Of a DNA stretch of 64,000 nt, positions 50,228 through 61,376 are shown piece by piece; position 1 is the stretch's first letter, and every line of letters begins with the position of its first letter. The position numbers and the translations under genes are program-made. Location: NCBI RefSeq assembly GCF_001522865.1, contig NZ_LOWB01000015.1, positions 62,001 through 126,000 of the forward strand, given 5' to 3'. Below the pieces are notes generated by a model that was not told where the DNA came from, did no database searches, and was given only the letters and a program-made list of their open reading frames with translations. This DNA is from Burkholderia sp. TSV86. GTDB taxonomy: Bacteria; Pseudomonadota; Gammaproteobacteria; Burkholderiales; Burkholderiaceae.

Positions 50228-51499
50228 ATGGATATCGATCAGTACATGACGGACGTCGGCCGCCGCGCGCGGCACGCATCGCGCGCGATCGCGCGCGCGT
50301 CCACCGCCGCGAAGAACGCCGCGCTCGAAGCTGTCGCGCGGGCGATCGAGCGCGACGCCGATGCGCTGAAGGCGGCCAATGCGCGCGACGTCGCGCGTGC
50401 GAAGGACAAGGGGCTCGACGCCGCGTTCGTCGATCGCCTGACGCTGTCCGACAAGGCGCTGAAGACGATGACAGAAGGGCTGCGCCAGGTCTCGGCGCTG
50501 CCCGACCCGATCGGCGAGATCAGCAACCTCAAGTATCGTCCGAGCGGGATTCAGGTCGGTCAGATGCGCGTGCCGCTCGGCGTGATCGGGATCATCTACG
50601 AGTCGCGGCCGAACGTGACGATCGACGCGGCCGCGCTGTGCCTGAAGTCCGGCAACGCGACGATCCTGCGCGGCGGCTCGGAGGCGCTCGAATCGAACAC
50701 GGCGCTCGCGCGGCTGATCGGCGAGGGGCTCGATGCGGCGGGGCTGCCGCGCGACGCGGTGCAGGTCGTCGAGACGGCCGACCGCGCGGCGGTCGGCAAG
50801 CTGATCACGATGACCGAATACGTCGACGTGATCGTGCCGCGCGGCGGCAAGAGCTTGATCGAACGGCTGATCAACGAGGCGCGCGTGCCGATGATCAAGC
50901 ATCTCGACGGCATCTGCCATGTGTACGTCGACGATCGCGCCGATCCGGGTAAGGCGCTGAGCGTTTGCGACAACGCGAAAACGCACCGCTACGGCACCTG
51001 CAACACGATGGAGACGCTGCTCGTCGCGCGCGGCATTGCGTCGGCCGTGCTGCCGCCGCTTGGCCGGCTGTATCGCGACAAGGGCGTCGAGCTGCGAGTC
51101 GATGCGTCCGCGCGTGCGGTGCTCGCTGATGCGGGCGTCGCGCCGCTCGTCGATGCGACCGAAGAGGACTGGCGCACCGAATATCTCGCGCCCGTGCTCG
51201 CGATCAAGATCGTCGACGATCTCGACGCCGCGATCGAGCACATCAATACATACGGTTCCGCGCACACCGACGCGATCGTCACCGAGGATCACGATCGCGC
51301 GATGCGTTTCTTGCGAGAGGTGGATTCGGCGAGCGTGATCGTCAACGCGTCGACGCGCTTTGCCGACGGCTTCGAATTCGGCCTGGGCGCCGAGATCGGC
51401 ATCTCCAACGACAAGCTACACGCGCGCGGCCCGGTGGGGCTCGAGGGGCTGACGTCGATGAAATACATCGTGCTCGGGCACGGCGAAGGGCGTCAGTAA
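50228..51499 (+). CDS. proA: Gamma-glutamyl phosphate reductase
   Basis: ProA reduces gamma-glutamyl phosphate to the semialdehyde in proline synthesis. From ATG 50228 ([15 protein letters not shown]) it has 423 residues, the family length. The catalytic cysteine is near residue 258 in [21 protein letters not shown] and [19 protein letters not shown] are further signatures. ATGs at 50213 and 50225 are alternatives. It is followed 34 bp later by hemJ. Confidence 0.96.
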   Translation: MDIDQYMTDVGRRARHASRAIARASTAAKNAALEAVARAIERDADALKAANARDVARAKDKGLDAAFVDRLTLSDKALKTMTEGLRQVSALPDPIGEISNLKYRPSGIQVGQMRVPLGVIGIIYESRPNVTIDAAALCLKSGNATILRGGSEALESNTALARLIGEGLDAAGLPRDAVQVVETADRAAVGKLITMTEYVDVIVPRGGKSLIERLINEARVPMIKHLDGICHVYVDDRADPGKALSVCDNAKTHRYGTCNTMETLLVARGIASAVLPPLGRLYRDKGVELRVDASARAVLADAGVAPLVDATEEDWRTEYLAPVLAIKIVDDLDAAIEHINTYGSAHTDAIVTEDHDRAMRFLREVDSASVIVNASTRFADGFEFGLGAEIGISNDKLHARGPVGLEGLTSMKYIVLGHGEGRQ

Positions 51500-51533
51500 C
51501 GCAAGCAGGCGCAAACGGGAACGCAAAAGATTG

Positions 51534-51956
51534 ATGGCAATGCTTTGGGTCAAGACCTTTCATATCGTGCTGATCGCAGCGTGGTTCGCGGGGCTCTTCT
51601 ATTTGCCCCGGATCTACGTGAACCTGGCGCTCGAGACCGATCCCGCCGCCGTGCGCCGCCTGCTCGTGATGGCGCGCAAGCTGTTTCGCTTCATGACCTT
51701 CATCGCGGTGCCGGCGCTCGCGTGCGGCCTGTGGCTGTGGCTCGTGATCGGCATCGGTCAGGGGCAGGGCTGGATTCACGCGAAAGTCGGCGTCGTGCTG
51801 CTGCTGATCGTCTATCACGCGTATTGCGGGCATTTATTGAAAGTCTTCGAGCGCGGCGAGAACCGGCGCTCGGACAAGTGGTATCGCTTCTTCAACGAAC
51901 TGCCGGTGCTGGCGATGCTGGCGGCTGTCGCGCTCGTCGTGATCAAGCCGTTCTGA
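51534..51956 (+). CDS. hemJ: Protoporphyrinogen IX oxidase, HemJ/CopD-like family
   Basis: A 140-residue membrane protein with four hydrophobic helices. WVKTFHIVLIAAWFAGLFYLPRIYV at the N-terminus, GWIHAKVGVVLLLIVYH in the middle and the C-terminal YRFFNELPVLAML and VIKPF are the pattern of UPF0093/HemJ, which oxidises protoporphyrinogen in bacteria that lack HemG and HemY. Two further ATGs exist (51540 and a TTG at 51531). It sits 34 bp after proA and is followed by the inverted repeat at 52000. Confidence 0.88.
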   Translation: MAMLWVKTFHIVLIAAWFAGLFYLPRIYVNLALETDPAAVRRLLVMARKLFRFMTFIAVPALACGLWLWLVIGIGQGQGWIHAKVGVVLLLIVYHAYCGHLLKVFERGENRRSDKWYRFFNELPVLAMLAAVALVVIKPF

Positions 51957-51999
51957 ACTGAAGGCGCGCGGGCGGTTGCGCCGCGATGAGCGTGCCGGC

Positions 52000-52075
52000 A
52001 AGCCCCGGCCTTGAACTGCGTCCCAAAAGGTGGACATCGATCCAATCCTCGGGACGCAGTTCAAGGCCGGGGCTT
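52000..52075. repeat. Perfect 25-bp inverted repeat with IS150-like inner ends; also a terminator on the plus strand
   Basis: Left arm 52000-52024 and right arm 52051-52075 are exact reverse complements around a 26-nt loop; TTTTT follows on the plus strand, so it can end the hemJ transcript. The inner arm ends TGAACTGCGTCCC...GGGACGCAGTTCA resemble, from memory, IS150-group termini (TGTACTGCACCC). No transposase gene remains. It lies between hemJ and the convergent hexR. Confidence 0.75.
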
Positions 52076-52126
52076 TTTCGTTGCCGGTGATCGGCCGCTT
52101 TCGCGCCGGTTCGCGCTTTTGTGCCG

Positions 52127-53002
52127 CTATAGCGGCTCGTGGGCCGTATCCTTCGGCGCCTTCGGCTCCATCCCGATGCGCCGCCGCGTGATTGCCTCCT
52201 TCGCGCGGCCGAGCCGGTCGACGAGATCGGGCCCGCGATTGAGCGCGACGCCGACCGCGAGAATGTCGCCGATCGCGAGATGCGACATGCGCGAGGTCAT
52301 CGGCGAGAACACGTCGGTTTCCTCGGCGACGTTCGACGCCAGACTGACCGTCGACAGTTGCGCGAGCGGCGAATGGCTATGCGTGATCGACACGACGTTG
52401 GCGCCGCATGCGCGCGCGGCACGCGCGGCGTCGACGATGTCGCGCGTGCGCCCGGTGTTCGAGATCGCGACGACGACGTCTTTCGCGCCGAGCAGCGCGG
52501 CCGACATCGAGAACGTGTGCGGGTCCGAGTACGCGACGCTGGGCACGCCGAGCCGGAAGAATTTGTGCTGGATGTCCTGCGCAGCGATGCCCGAGCCGCC
52601 CGCGCCGTAGAATTCGATGCGCGACGCGCGCGACAGCAGCTCGATCGCGTCGGCGACGCTGGTTGCCGACAGGCTGTTGCGCACCTCGATCAGCGCGCCG
52701 ATGGTCCGGTCGAACACTTTGCCGATGATGCCGGGCGCGGGCTCGTCGGGCTCGACGTCGCGGTAGACGGACGCCACACCCGGCGCGATGCTTTGCGCGA
52801 GCCGGATCTTGAATTCGCGAAAGCCGCTGCAGCCGAGCGCCTGGCAGAAGCGCGCGATCGTCGGCTGACTCGCGCCCGCGCGCGCGGCGAGCTCGGTCAT
52901 CGACAAATCGAGCACTTCGCGCGGCGCGGCGAGCACATAGTCGGCGAGCTTGCGCTCGGACGGGCGGAGTTGGGCGCGAATCGCCTCGATTCTGGGGAGC
53001 AT
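52127..53002 (-). CDS. hexR: HexR-type transcriptional regulator (RpiR family)
   Basis: HexR represses Entner-Doudoroff genes and is released by KDPG. The 291-residue protein has an N-terminal RpiR helix-turn-helix (LSMTELAARAGASQPTIARFCQALGCSGFREFKIRL, about 33-68), and a SIS sugar-phosphate domain with FYGAGGSGIAAQD and SNTGRTRDIV. It is divergent from edd, and the 297-bp gap has two TGTAG-N5-CTAC(A/T) sites that fit the HexR operator. That context makes HexR more likely than other RpiR proteins. Confidence 0.92.
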   Translation of the reverse strand: MLPRIEAIRAQLRPSERKLADYVLAAPREVLDLSMTELAARAGASQPTIARFCQALGCSGFREFKIRLAQSIAPGVASVYRDVEPDEPAPGIIGKVFDRTIGALIEVRNSLSATSVADAIELLSRASRIEFYGAGGSGIAAQDIQHKFFRLGVPSVAYSDPHTFSMSAALLGAKDVVVAISNTGRTRDIVDAARAARACGANVVSITHSHSPLAQLSTVSLASNVAEETDVFSPMTSRMSHLAIGDILAVGVALNRGPDLVDRLGRAKEAITRRRIGMEPKAPKDTAHEPL

Positions 53003-53055
53003 GGCGTGAAAGGGCGCGGAAGTGGATCGAATGGACGCTAGTATTGCGGCGATAT

Positions 53056-53070
53056 TGTAGAAAATCTACA
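53056..53070. promoter_or_regulatory. HexR-type operator near hexR
   Basis: TGTAGAAAATCTACA is a perfect TGTAG-N5-CTACA palindrome 54 bp upstream of the hexR start, close to the published HexR consensus as recalled. A second overlapping inverted repeat (TAGAAAAT/ATTTTCTA) spans 53058-53081. It is placed for autoregulation. Confidence 0.8.
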
Positions 53071-53199
53071 GAAATTTTCTAGCGTCCGGCGCGATAAGGG
53101 CGATTGGCTGATTAGGGTTAACACTGAGCCAATATCCCTAATTTACAGGCCATAACGATGAATTTCCGGCGCTAATGCTGCGCCGCGAGATTGCGGGTG

Positions 53200-53214
53200 T
53201 GTAGTTTTTCTACT
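53200..53214. promoter_or_regulatory. HexR-type operator near edd
   Basis: TGTAGTTTTTCTACT matches the HexR consensus in 14 of 15 positions, 86 bp before the edd start codon. Confidence 0.75.
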
Positions 53215-53299
53215 AAACTCGCGCCGTTCGTTCGCTGAAGCGGATGAACCCACGATTCCAGCTTGCCGGCCCAGCCGGCTCATGTGAGGAGCGCCCAGC

Positions 53300-55159
53300 A
53301 TGGCCTCGCTGCACCCCACTCTTGCGTCCGTGACCGAGCGCGTGATCGCGCGCAGCCGGCCGACGCGCTCAGTCTATCTCGCCCGCATCGACGCCGCGCA
53401 AGGCCGCTTTCCGGCGCGCGGCGCGCTGTCGTGCGCGAATCTCGCGCACGGCTTCGCCGGCCTCGAGGGCAACGACAAGTTCTCGATCAAGGCGATCAAG
53501 CAGCCGAACATCGGCATTGTGTCGTCGTACAACGAGATGCTGTCCGCGCACGCGCCGTACCGTGATTTCCCCGACATCATCAAGCAGGCCGCGCGCGAGG
53601 CGGGCGGCGTCGCGCAGTTCGCGGGCGGCGTGCCGGCGATGTGCGATGGCGTCACGCAGGGCAATCCGGGCATGGAGCTGTCGCTGTTCTCGCGCGAGGT
53701 GATCGCGATGAGCACGGCGGTCGCGCTCACGCACAACATGTTCGATGCGGCGCTGTGCCTCGGCGTTTGCGACAAGATCGTGCCGGGCCTGCTGATCGGC
53801 GCGCTGCAATTCGGCCATCTGCCGACGATTTTCGTGCCGGCGGGCCCGATGACGAGCGGCTTGTCGAACGACGACAAGGCGAAGATCCGCCAACAGTTCG
53901 CCACCGGCCAGGTGGGGCGCGACGCGCTGCTCGAGGCGGAATCGGCCGCGTATCACGGCCACGGCACCTGCACGTTCTACGGCACCGCGAACAGCAACCA
54001 GATGCTGATGGAGGTGATGGGGCTGCACCTGCCGGGCGCGGCATTCGTTCATCCGCACACGCCGCTGCGCGACGCGCTGACCGCCGAGGCCGCCAGGCGC
54101 GTGCTCGAACTGACGGCCGAGCGCGGCCATTACACGCCGATCGGCCGGGTGGTCGACGAGAAGGCGGTCGTCAACGGAATCGTCGCGCTGCTCGCGACGG
54201 GCGGCTCGACGAACCATACGCTGCATCTTGTCGCGATCGCGCGTGCGGCGGGCATCGTGATCGACTGGGACGACTTCGACGCGCTGTCGAGCGCGGTGCC
54301 GCTTCTTGCGAAGATCTATCCGAACGGCAAGGCAGACGTGAACCATTTCCATGCAGCGGGCGGCATCGCATTCCTGGTGCGCAATCTGCTCGAAGGCGGT
54401 CTGCTGCACGACGATGTGAAGACGGTAGCGGGCGATGGGCTGTCGTCGCACTACACGCGCGAGCCGCGGCTTGTCGACGGCAAGCTCGCGTGGGTGCCGG
54501 GCGTCGACGCGAGCGGCGACGACAAGGTGTTGCGGCCGATCGACGCGCCGTTCCAGCCGGACGGCGGCCTGCGTCTGATGCAGGGCAGGCTCGGGCGCGG
54601 CGTGATCAAGATTTCGGCGGTGGCGCCCGAGCACCGGAAGGTGAAGGCGCCCGCGATCGTGTTCGATTCGCAGGAAGCGGTGCAGGCCGCGTTCGACGCG
54701 GGCGAACTCACGCGCGACTTCGTTGCGGTGGTGCGCTTCCAGGGTGCGCGCGCGAACGGAATGCCCGAACTGCACCGCCTCACACCGCTGCTGGGCGTGT
54801 TGCAGGATCAGGGCTTTCACGTCGCGCTGGTGACGGATGGCCGGATGTCGGGCGCCTCGGGCAAGGTGCCCGCGGTGATCCACGTGTCGCCCGAGGCGCT
54901 GTTGAGCGGCCCGCTCGGCAAGGTGCAGACGGGCGATACGATCGTGATCGACGCACCGGCCGGCGTGCTCGACGTCGAGATCGACGAAGCAGCCTGGGCG
55001 GCGCGCGCGCTCGCGCAGCCCGCGCATCAGGCGGATAACGAGGTCGGCTTTGGCCGCGAGCTGTTCGGCGTGTTTCGCGCGGCGGCGGCGCCGGCGGAGC
55101 AGGGCGCGTCGGTGTTCGGCGCGATGGCGGGCGAGGCCGCGCGCGTGAGCGTCACCTGA
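53300..55159 (+). CDS. edd: 6-phosphogluconate dehydratase
   Basis: Edd makes KDPG from 6-phosphogluconate, the committed step of the Entner-Doudoroff pathway. The 619-residue iron-sulfur protein shows [46 protein letters not shown] and [16 protein letters not shown], whose cysteines hold the Fe-S cluster. [14 protein letters not shown] is at the C-terminal domain. The ATG at 53300 is preceded by GAGGAG. eda follows 140 bp later. Its control by HexR is inferred from the operators. Confidence 0.97.
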   Translation: MASLHPTLASVTERVIARSRPTRSVYLARIDAAQGRFPARGALSCANLAHGFAGLEGNDKFSIKAIKQPNIGIVSSYNEMLSAHAPYRDFPDIIKQAAREAGGVAQFAGGVPAMCDGVTQGNPGMELSLFSREVIAMSTAVALTHNMFDAALCLGVCDKIVPGLLIGALQFGHLPTIFVPAGPMTSGLSNDDKAKIRQQFATGQVGRDALLEAESAAYHGHGTCTFYGTANSNQMLMEVMGLHLPGAAFVHPHTPLRDALTAEAARRVLELTAERGHYTPIGRVVDEKAVVNGIVALLATGGSTNHTLHLVAIARAAGIVIDWDDFDALSSAVPLLAKIYPNGKADVNHFHAAGGIAFLVRNLLEGGLLHDDVKTVAGDGLSSHYTREPRLVDGKLAWVPGVDASGDDKVLRPIDAPFQPDGGLRLMQGRLGRGVIKISAVAPEHRKVKAPAIVFDSQEAVQAAFDAGELTRDFVAVVRFQGARANGMPELHRLTPLLGVLQDQGFHVALVTDGRMSGASGKVPAVIHVSPEALLSGPLGKVQTGDTIVIDAPAGVLDVEIDEAAWAARALAQPAHQADNEVGFGRELFGVFRAAAAPAEQGASVFGAMAGEAARVSVT

Positions 55160-55299
55160 GCACCGGGAACCTCGGCATACCGCCGCACCTAACCTAACCG
55201 AGCGGGCGCTGCAGCGGCTGCCTCTACGAACAGCCGCACAAGGCGAACAGCCACACAAAGCTGTGAAAGCTACGAAAGTCACGAAAAGGAGTCATACCG

Positions 55300-55926
55300 A
55301 TGAAGACGATAGGCGAGATCGTGAAGCTGGGCCCGGTGATCCCGGTGCTTGCGTTCGATTCGGCCGAACAGGGCGAACAGGTGTCGCGCGCGTTGCACGC
55401 GGGCGGCGTGAAGGTGCTGGAAATCACGCTGCGCACCGCGGCGGGGCTCGATGCGATCAAGCGCGCGAGCGAACTCGCTGACGACATCGTGGTCGGCGTT
55501 GGCACCATCACGAAGCCCGAGCAATGCGCGCAGGCTAAAGCCGCGGGCGCGCAGTTCGGCGTATCGCCCGGCCTGACGAAGGACATGCACCAGGCGGCGC
55601 TCGACGCTGGCCTGCCGCTTTTGCCGGGTGTGATGACGCCCACCGATATCATCACCGCGCTCGAGCTGGGTTATGAAATCGTCAAGTTCTTTCCCGCGCA
55701 GCAGGCAGGCGGCGTGCCGATGCTGCAGGCGTTCCACGGCCCATTCCCGACGTTGAAGTTTTGCCCGACGGGTGGCATCACCGCCGAGACCGCGCCGAAT
55801 TTCCTGAAGCTGCCGAACGTCGTGTGCGTCGGCGGTTCGTGGCTGACGCCGAAGGCGGCGCTCGCCGCGCAGGATTGGACCGAAATCACGCGTCTCGCGC
55901 GCGAGGCAAGCGGGCTCGCGCACTAA
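55300..55926 (+). CDS. eda: KDPG/KHG aldolase
   Basis: Eda cleaves KDPG to pyruvate and glyceraldehyde 3-phosphate. The 208-residue protein has Glu41 and Arg45 in VLEITLRTA, GVGTI, and the Schiff-base Lys129 in YEIVKFFPAQQAGG. PTGGITAET binds phosphate. AAAGGAG precedes the ATG. It acts on the product of edd just upstream. The related dgoA at 15.7 kb shares the fold but belongs to the sugar-acid cluster. Confidence 0.96.
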   Translation: MKTIGEIVKLGPVIPVLAFDSAEQGEQVSRALHAGGVKVLEITLRTAAGLDAIKRASELADDIVVGVGTITKPEQCAQAKAAGAQFGVSPGLTKDMHQAALDAGLPLLPGVMTPTDIITALELGYEIVKFFPAQQAGGVPMLQAFHGPFPTLKFCPTGGITAETAPNFLKLPNVVCVGGSWLTPKAALAAQDWTEITRLAREASGLAH

Positions 55927-56154
55927 ACATCGGACCGGATGCTCCTAGAATCCGCAGACGAAAATGCTTTCCTGAATCCTTGTTTTGCGAGGGGCCCGGC
56001 TGATGGAACCGGTTCTATCGCGAAGCACTGAACAAAAGTAGAATTCAGCGTCCTGACAGGCGGGCATCCGCGTTCTGTATCGGAGACTTCAAGCGCCGGG
56101 CGTCACGCGGCTTGCCCCGCGCCCGGCTCGAAAAATCCCAAGGAGGAGTGCCAT

Positions 56155-57519
56155 ATGGGGGCTGTCCAAGGCAGCACGCTGCTGATTTACACCGTGATCG
56201 CGATCGCGGCGCTGATCGTGATGATCGCGCGATACAAGATTTATCCGTTCCTTGTGCTGATCATCGTGTCGCTCGGCCTGGGCCTCGCGGTCGGCATGCC
56301 GATGGACAAGATCGTCAAGTCGTTCGAGACGGGCAACGGCAACACGCTCGGCCACATCGCGATCGTCGTCGGCCTGGGCACGATGCTCGGCAAGATGATG
56401 GCCGAATCGGGCGGCGCCGAGCGCATCGCGACGACGCTGATCCGCTGGTTCGGCGAGAAGAACATTCATTGGGCGATGATGTTCGTCGCGATCATCGTCG
56501 GCTTGCCGGTCTTCTTCGAAGTCGGCTTCGTGCTGCTGATTCCAATCGCATTCAACGTCGCCAAGCGCACCGGCAAGTCGCTGCTGCTCGTCGGGCTGCC
56601 GATGGTCGCGGGGCTGTCGGTCGTGCACGGGCTGATTCCGCCGCATCCGGCCGCGCTGCTCGCGGTCCAGCAGTACGGTGCGGACATCGGCAAGACGATC
56701 GCCTATGGCCTCATCGTCGGCGTGCCGACCGCGCTGATCGCAGGGCCGCTGTTCGCGCTCGTGATCCACAAATACGTGAAGCTGCCGCAGAACAACCCGC
56801 TTGCCGCGCAGTTCGTCGATTCGCACGGCAAGCCGGCCGCGCAGCGCGAGCTGCCGAGCTTCGGCATCACGCTCTTCACGATTTTGCTGCCCGTTGCGTT
56901 GATGCTCGTTGGCAGCTGGGCCGACCTGCTGTTCGCGCCGAAGACGCTGCCGAACAATTTGCTGCGTTTCGCCGGTACGTCCGACGTCGCGCTGCTGATC
57001 GCGGTGCTCGTCAGCTTCTGGACGTTCGGCGCGAAGCAGGGGTTCAATCGCGATCAGATCCAGAAGTTCTGCGGCGACTGCCTTGCGCCGATCGCGGGCA
57101 TCACGCTGATCGTGGGCGCGGGCGGCGGGTTCGGCGGTATCCTGCGCGATAGCGGCATCTCGCAGCAGATCGTGTCGAGCGCCTCGCATGCGCACTTGTC
57201 GCCGCTGCTGCTCGGCTGGTTCGTCGCCGCGCTGATCCGTCTCGCGACGGGCTCGGCGACGGTCGCGATGACCACCGCCTGCGGGATCGTCGCGCCGATC
57301 GCGGCGGCCGCCGGCGCGGGCGTGAAGCCCGAGCTGCTCGTGCTCGCGACCGGTTCGGGCTCGCTCATTTTCTCGCACGTCAACGACGGCGGTTTTTGGC
57401 TCATCAAGGAATATTTCGGGATGACGGTGGGGCAGACGTTCAAGACCTGGACGTTGCTCGAGACGCTGATTTCGCTCCTCGGGCTCACGTTCACGCTGCT
57501 GATCAGCGCCGTTTTGTAA
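56155..57519 (+). CDS. gntT: Gluconate:H+ symporter, GntP family
   Basis: This 454-residue inner-membrane permease imports gluconate for phosphorylation by the neighbouring GntK. About 12 hydrophobic segments are visible. VVGLGTMLGKMMAESGGAERIA, GLPVFFEVGFVLLIP, GLIPPHPAALLA and ATGSGSLIFSHVNDGGFWLIKEYFGM are GntP signatures. A strong AAGGAGG precedes the ATG. The 228-bp gap before it has GAACCGGTTC (56006-56015), faintly like a GntR-type operator. Whether it is the gntT, gntP or gntU paralogue cannot be told. Confidence 0.92.
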   Translation: MGAVQGSTLLIYTVIAIAALIVMIARYKIYPFLVLIIVSLGLGLAVGMPMDKIVKSFETGNGNTLGHIAIVVGLGTMLGKMMAESGGAERIATTLIRWFGEKNIHWAMMFVAIIVGLPVFFEVGFVLLIPIAFNVAKRTGKSLLLVGLPMVAGLSVVHGLIPPHPAALLAVQQYGADIGKTIAYGLIVGVPTALIAGPLFALVIHKYVKLPQNNPLAAQFVDSHGKPAAQRELPSFGITLFTILLPVALMLVGSWADLLFAPKTLPNNLLRFAGTSDVALLIAVLVSFWTFGAKQGFNRDQIQKFCGDCLAPIAGITLIVGAGGGFGGILRDSGISQQIVSSASHAHLSPLLLGWFVAALIRLATGSATVAMTTACGIVAPIAAAAGAGVKPELLVLATGSGSLIFSHVNDGGFWLIKEYFGMTVGQTFKTWTLLETLISLLGLTFTLLISAVL

Positions 57520-57535
57520 CAACAAGGGGTAGTCA

Positions 57536-58072
57536 ATGATTCTGATCGCTATGGGCGTGTCGGGCGCGGGCAAAACGCGGATCGGCGAATTGCTGGCGCA
57601 GCGCCTGTCGTGCACGTTCACCGATGGCGACGCATTTCACAGCGCGGCCAACAAGGACAAGATGCACCACGGCATTCCGCTCACCGACGAGGACCGCTGG
57701 CCGTGGCTCGCGGCGATTCGCGCGGCCATCGAGGAAAAGCAGCGTGACGGGCAGACGGCCGTGTTCACGTGCTCGTCGCTGAAACGCGCGTATCGCGACG
57801 TCCTGCGCGGCGGTGACCGCGACGTGCGCTTCGTTTATCTGAAGGGCTCGTTCGAGGTGCTGCGCGAGCGGCTGAAGGTGCGCACCGGCCACTTCTTCGA
57901 TCCGTCGCTGTTGCAAAGCCAGCTCGATACGCTTGAGGAGCCGGGCCCGGACGAGGCGATCGAGGTCAGCATCGAGCTGCCGCCCGACGAGATCGTCGCG
58001 CGTGTGATCGCGCAAATCGCGCTGGAGCAGCAACAACAGCAACAACAGCAACAACAGCAACAACAGCAATGA
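57536..58072 (+). CDS. gntK: Gluconokinase with a C-terminal polyglutamine tail
   Basis: GntK phosphorylates gluconate to 6-phosphogluconate, feeding Edd. The 178-residue protein has Walker A GVSGAGKT at residues 7-14, the substrate-binding FTDGDAFHSAANKDKMHHGIPLTDEDRWPWL and CSSLKRAYRDVLR, typical of small gluconokinases. After the normal end of the fold (about residue 163) the chain closes with 14 consecutive glutamines encoded by a CAA/CAG repeat. It starts 17 bp after gntT. The terminator palindrome at 58115 follows. Confidence 0.93.
   Translation: MILIAMGVSGAGKTRIGELLAQRLSCTFTDGDAFHSAANKDKMHHGIPLTDEDRWPWLAAIRAAIEEKQRDGQTAVFTCSSLKRAYRDVLRGGDRDVRFVYLKGSFEVLRERLKVRTGHFFDPSLLQSQLDTLEEPGPDEAIEVSIELPPDEIVARVIAQIALEQQQQQQQQQQQQQQ
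58028..58069 (+). repeat. Coding repeat (CAACAACAG-type), 14 Gln codons
   Basis: The end of gntK is CAG, then four copies of CAACAACAG, then CAA, then the stop. The 9-bp unit keeps the frame, so copy changes would alter only the glutamine count. Confidence 0.98.
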
Positions 58073-58114
58073 GCGCGGGCGGCCGTCGCGGCGGCGGCTG
58101 GCCGCCCGGTATCA

Positions 58115-58150
58115 AATGACAAAGGCGCCCCGCGGGGCGCCTTTGTCATT
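58115..58150. terminator. 36-bp perfect palindrome between convergent gntK and purB
   Basis: AATGACAAAGGCGCCCCG is followed directly by its exact reverse complement. Both strands carry short T-containing ends (CTTTGTCATT). It lies between convergent genes and is suited to terminate in both directions, though without a long T-run. Confidence 0.7.
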
Positions 58151-58189
58151 GAGCCGGCGTGCCGGACGGGCCGGCGCGTCAGCCGGCGC

Positions 58190-59963
<1,774 letters not shown>

Positions 59964-61376
59964 TCAGTCGCCCGCGCGCGCCGCGCCGCCGATCGGCATG
60001 CCGGCTGCACCCGCCGCGCCTCTTGCCGGCGCCGTATGCCCGGGCGCGGCCCAGCGCAGCCACTGCGCGCGCAGCAACACGAGCGCGCCGAGCGCGCAAG
60101 CCGCGAGCGCGCCGAATGTCGCGAAGCCGAGCTGATAGCTGCCGGTGCTTTCCTTGGCGATGCCCATCACGACCGGCAGATAGAAGCCGCCGATGCCGCC
60201 CGCCGCGCCGACGATCCCCGACAGCAGCCCCGTCTTGCCCGGCCAGCGGTGCGGCACGAGCTGGAATGTCGAGCCGTTGCCGAGGCCGAACGCGATATAC
60301 AGGCACACGAGCAGCGCAATGCCGCCTGCGAGCGGCGGCATCACGGCCGCGAACGCGAAGTCGGCCGCGGCGATCGCGGCGAGGATCGCCATCAGCGCGC
60401 GCACGCCAGTGACGCGATCCGCGAGATAGCCGCCGAGCGGCCGCACGATCGCGCCGATGAACGCGAGCATCGACATGAACAGGCCCGCCTCGATCTTCGG
60501 CATCTGGTAGAGCGTCGTGAGCAGCAGCGTCACGTAGGACGACATGCCGACGAAGCCGCCGAACGTAATGCTGTAGATCAGCATGATCACCCACGTATCG
60601 CGCTCGGCGAGCACCGCGCGATAGCGGCCAGGCAGCACTGCGATCGCGACGAGCGCGCCCATCACCGGCAGCAGCAGCACGCCCGCCTTGCCGGAGCCGA
60701 ACGCGCCCGCGTGCACGGCGAGCACGAGCGCGATCAGCGCGACGAGCGTGAGCGCGAACGCACCGAGCGCGCGCGGCGCGCTGCCCGATTTTTCGCCGCG
60801 GTCGTCGGCCCATGCGAACAGCGCGAAGCCCGCGATCGCGAGCAGCGGCAGCGCGGCGGCTGTCGAAAACTTCCAGCCGAGCGCGGCGGCGATGTGCGGG
60901 AACATGAAGCCGTCGAGCACCGCGCCGATGTTGCCTGCCGCGGCGAGCCCGAGCACGAGGCCCTGCACCTTCGGCGGATAGCTGCTGCCCGCCATCGGCA
61001 GCGCGACCGCGAAGCTCGCGCCGCCGATGCCGAGAAACACGCCGAGCACGAGCAGCAGCGTGTACGACGGCGTGCCGGGCACGAACGGCAGCACGACGGC
61101 GGGCAGCGCGGACAGCAGCACGCCCATCAGCGCGATGCGCCGGCCGTCGGCGGACTGATAGAGATTGCCGAGCGTCACGCGCAGGATTGCCGCCGCGAGC
61201 ACCGGCACCGCCACGAGAAAGCCCTGCTGCGCGGCCGTCATCGCGATGTCCTTGCCGATGAACGGCGCGAGCGGGCCGTACAGCACCCAGACAGTGAAGC
61301 CGGTGTCGAAATAGAGGAAGCAGGCGAGCAGCGAGCGCCAGTTGCCGCTTTTGACAGAGCTGCGCAGTGTATCCAT
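59964..61376 (-). CDS. NarK-like nitrate/nitrite MFS transporter
   Basis: A 470-residue major facilitator with about 12 membrane helices. MDTLRSSVKSGNWRSLLACFLYFDTGFTVWVLYGPLAPFI, GIGGASFAVALPMAGSSYPP and FGLGNGSTFQLVPHRWPGKTGLLSGIVGAAGGIGGFYLPVVMG are of the NNP (nitrate/nitrite porter) type, whose Gly-rich loops are conserved. The C-terminus is Ala/Gly-rich. The ATG at 61376 fits the family. Substrate is inferred; no nitrate reductase genes are nearby. It is divergent from the LysR gene. Confidence 0.78.
   Translation of the reverse strand: MDTLRSSVKSGNWRSLLACFLYFDTGFTVWVLYGPLAPFIGKDIAMTAAQQGFLVAVPVLAAAILRVTLGNLYQSADGRRIALMGVLLSALPAVVLPFVPGTPSYTLLLVLGVFLGIGGASFAVALPMAGSSYPPKVQGLVLGLAAAGNIGAVLDGFMFPHIAAALGWKFSTAAALPLLAIAGFALFAWADDRGEKSGSAPRALGAFALTLVALIALVLAVHAGAFGSGKAGVLLLPVMGALVAIAVLPGRYRAVLAERDTWVIMLIYSITFGGFVGMSSYVTLLLTTLYQMPKIEAGLFMSMLAFIGAIVRPLGGYLADRVTGVRALMAILAAIAAADFAFAAVMPPLAGGIALLVCLYIAFGLGNGSTFQLVPHRWPGKTGLLSGIVGAAGGIGGFYLPVVMGIAKESTGSYQLGFATFGALAACALGALVLLRAQWLRWAAPGHTAPARGAAGAAGMPIGGAARAGD

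Noticed and set aside
56006..56015. GAACCGGTTC as a GntR (LacI-family) operator before gntT
   Set aside because: Only a 10-bp palindrome with partial similarity to the E. coli site and no local LacI-type regulator gene; too weak to list.
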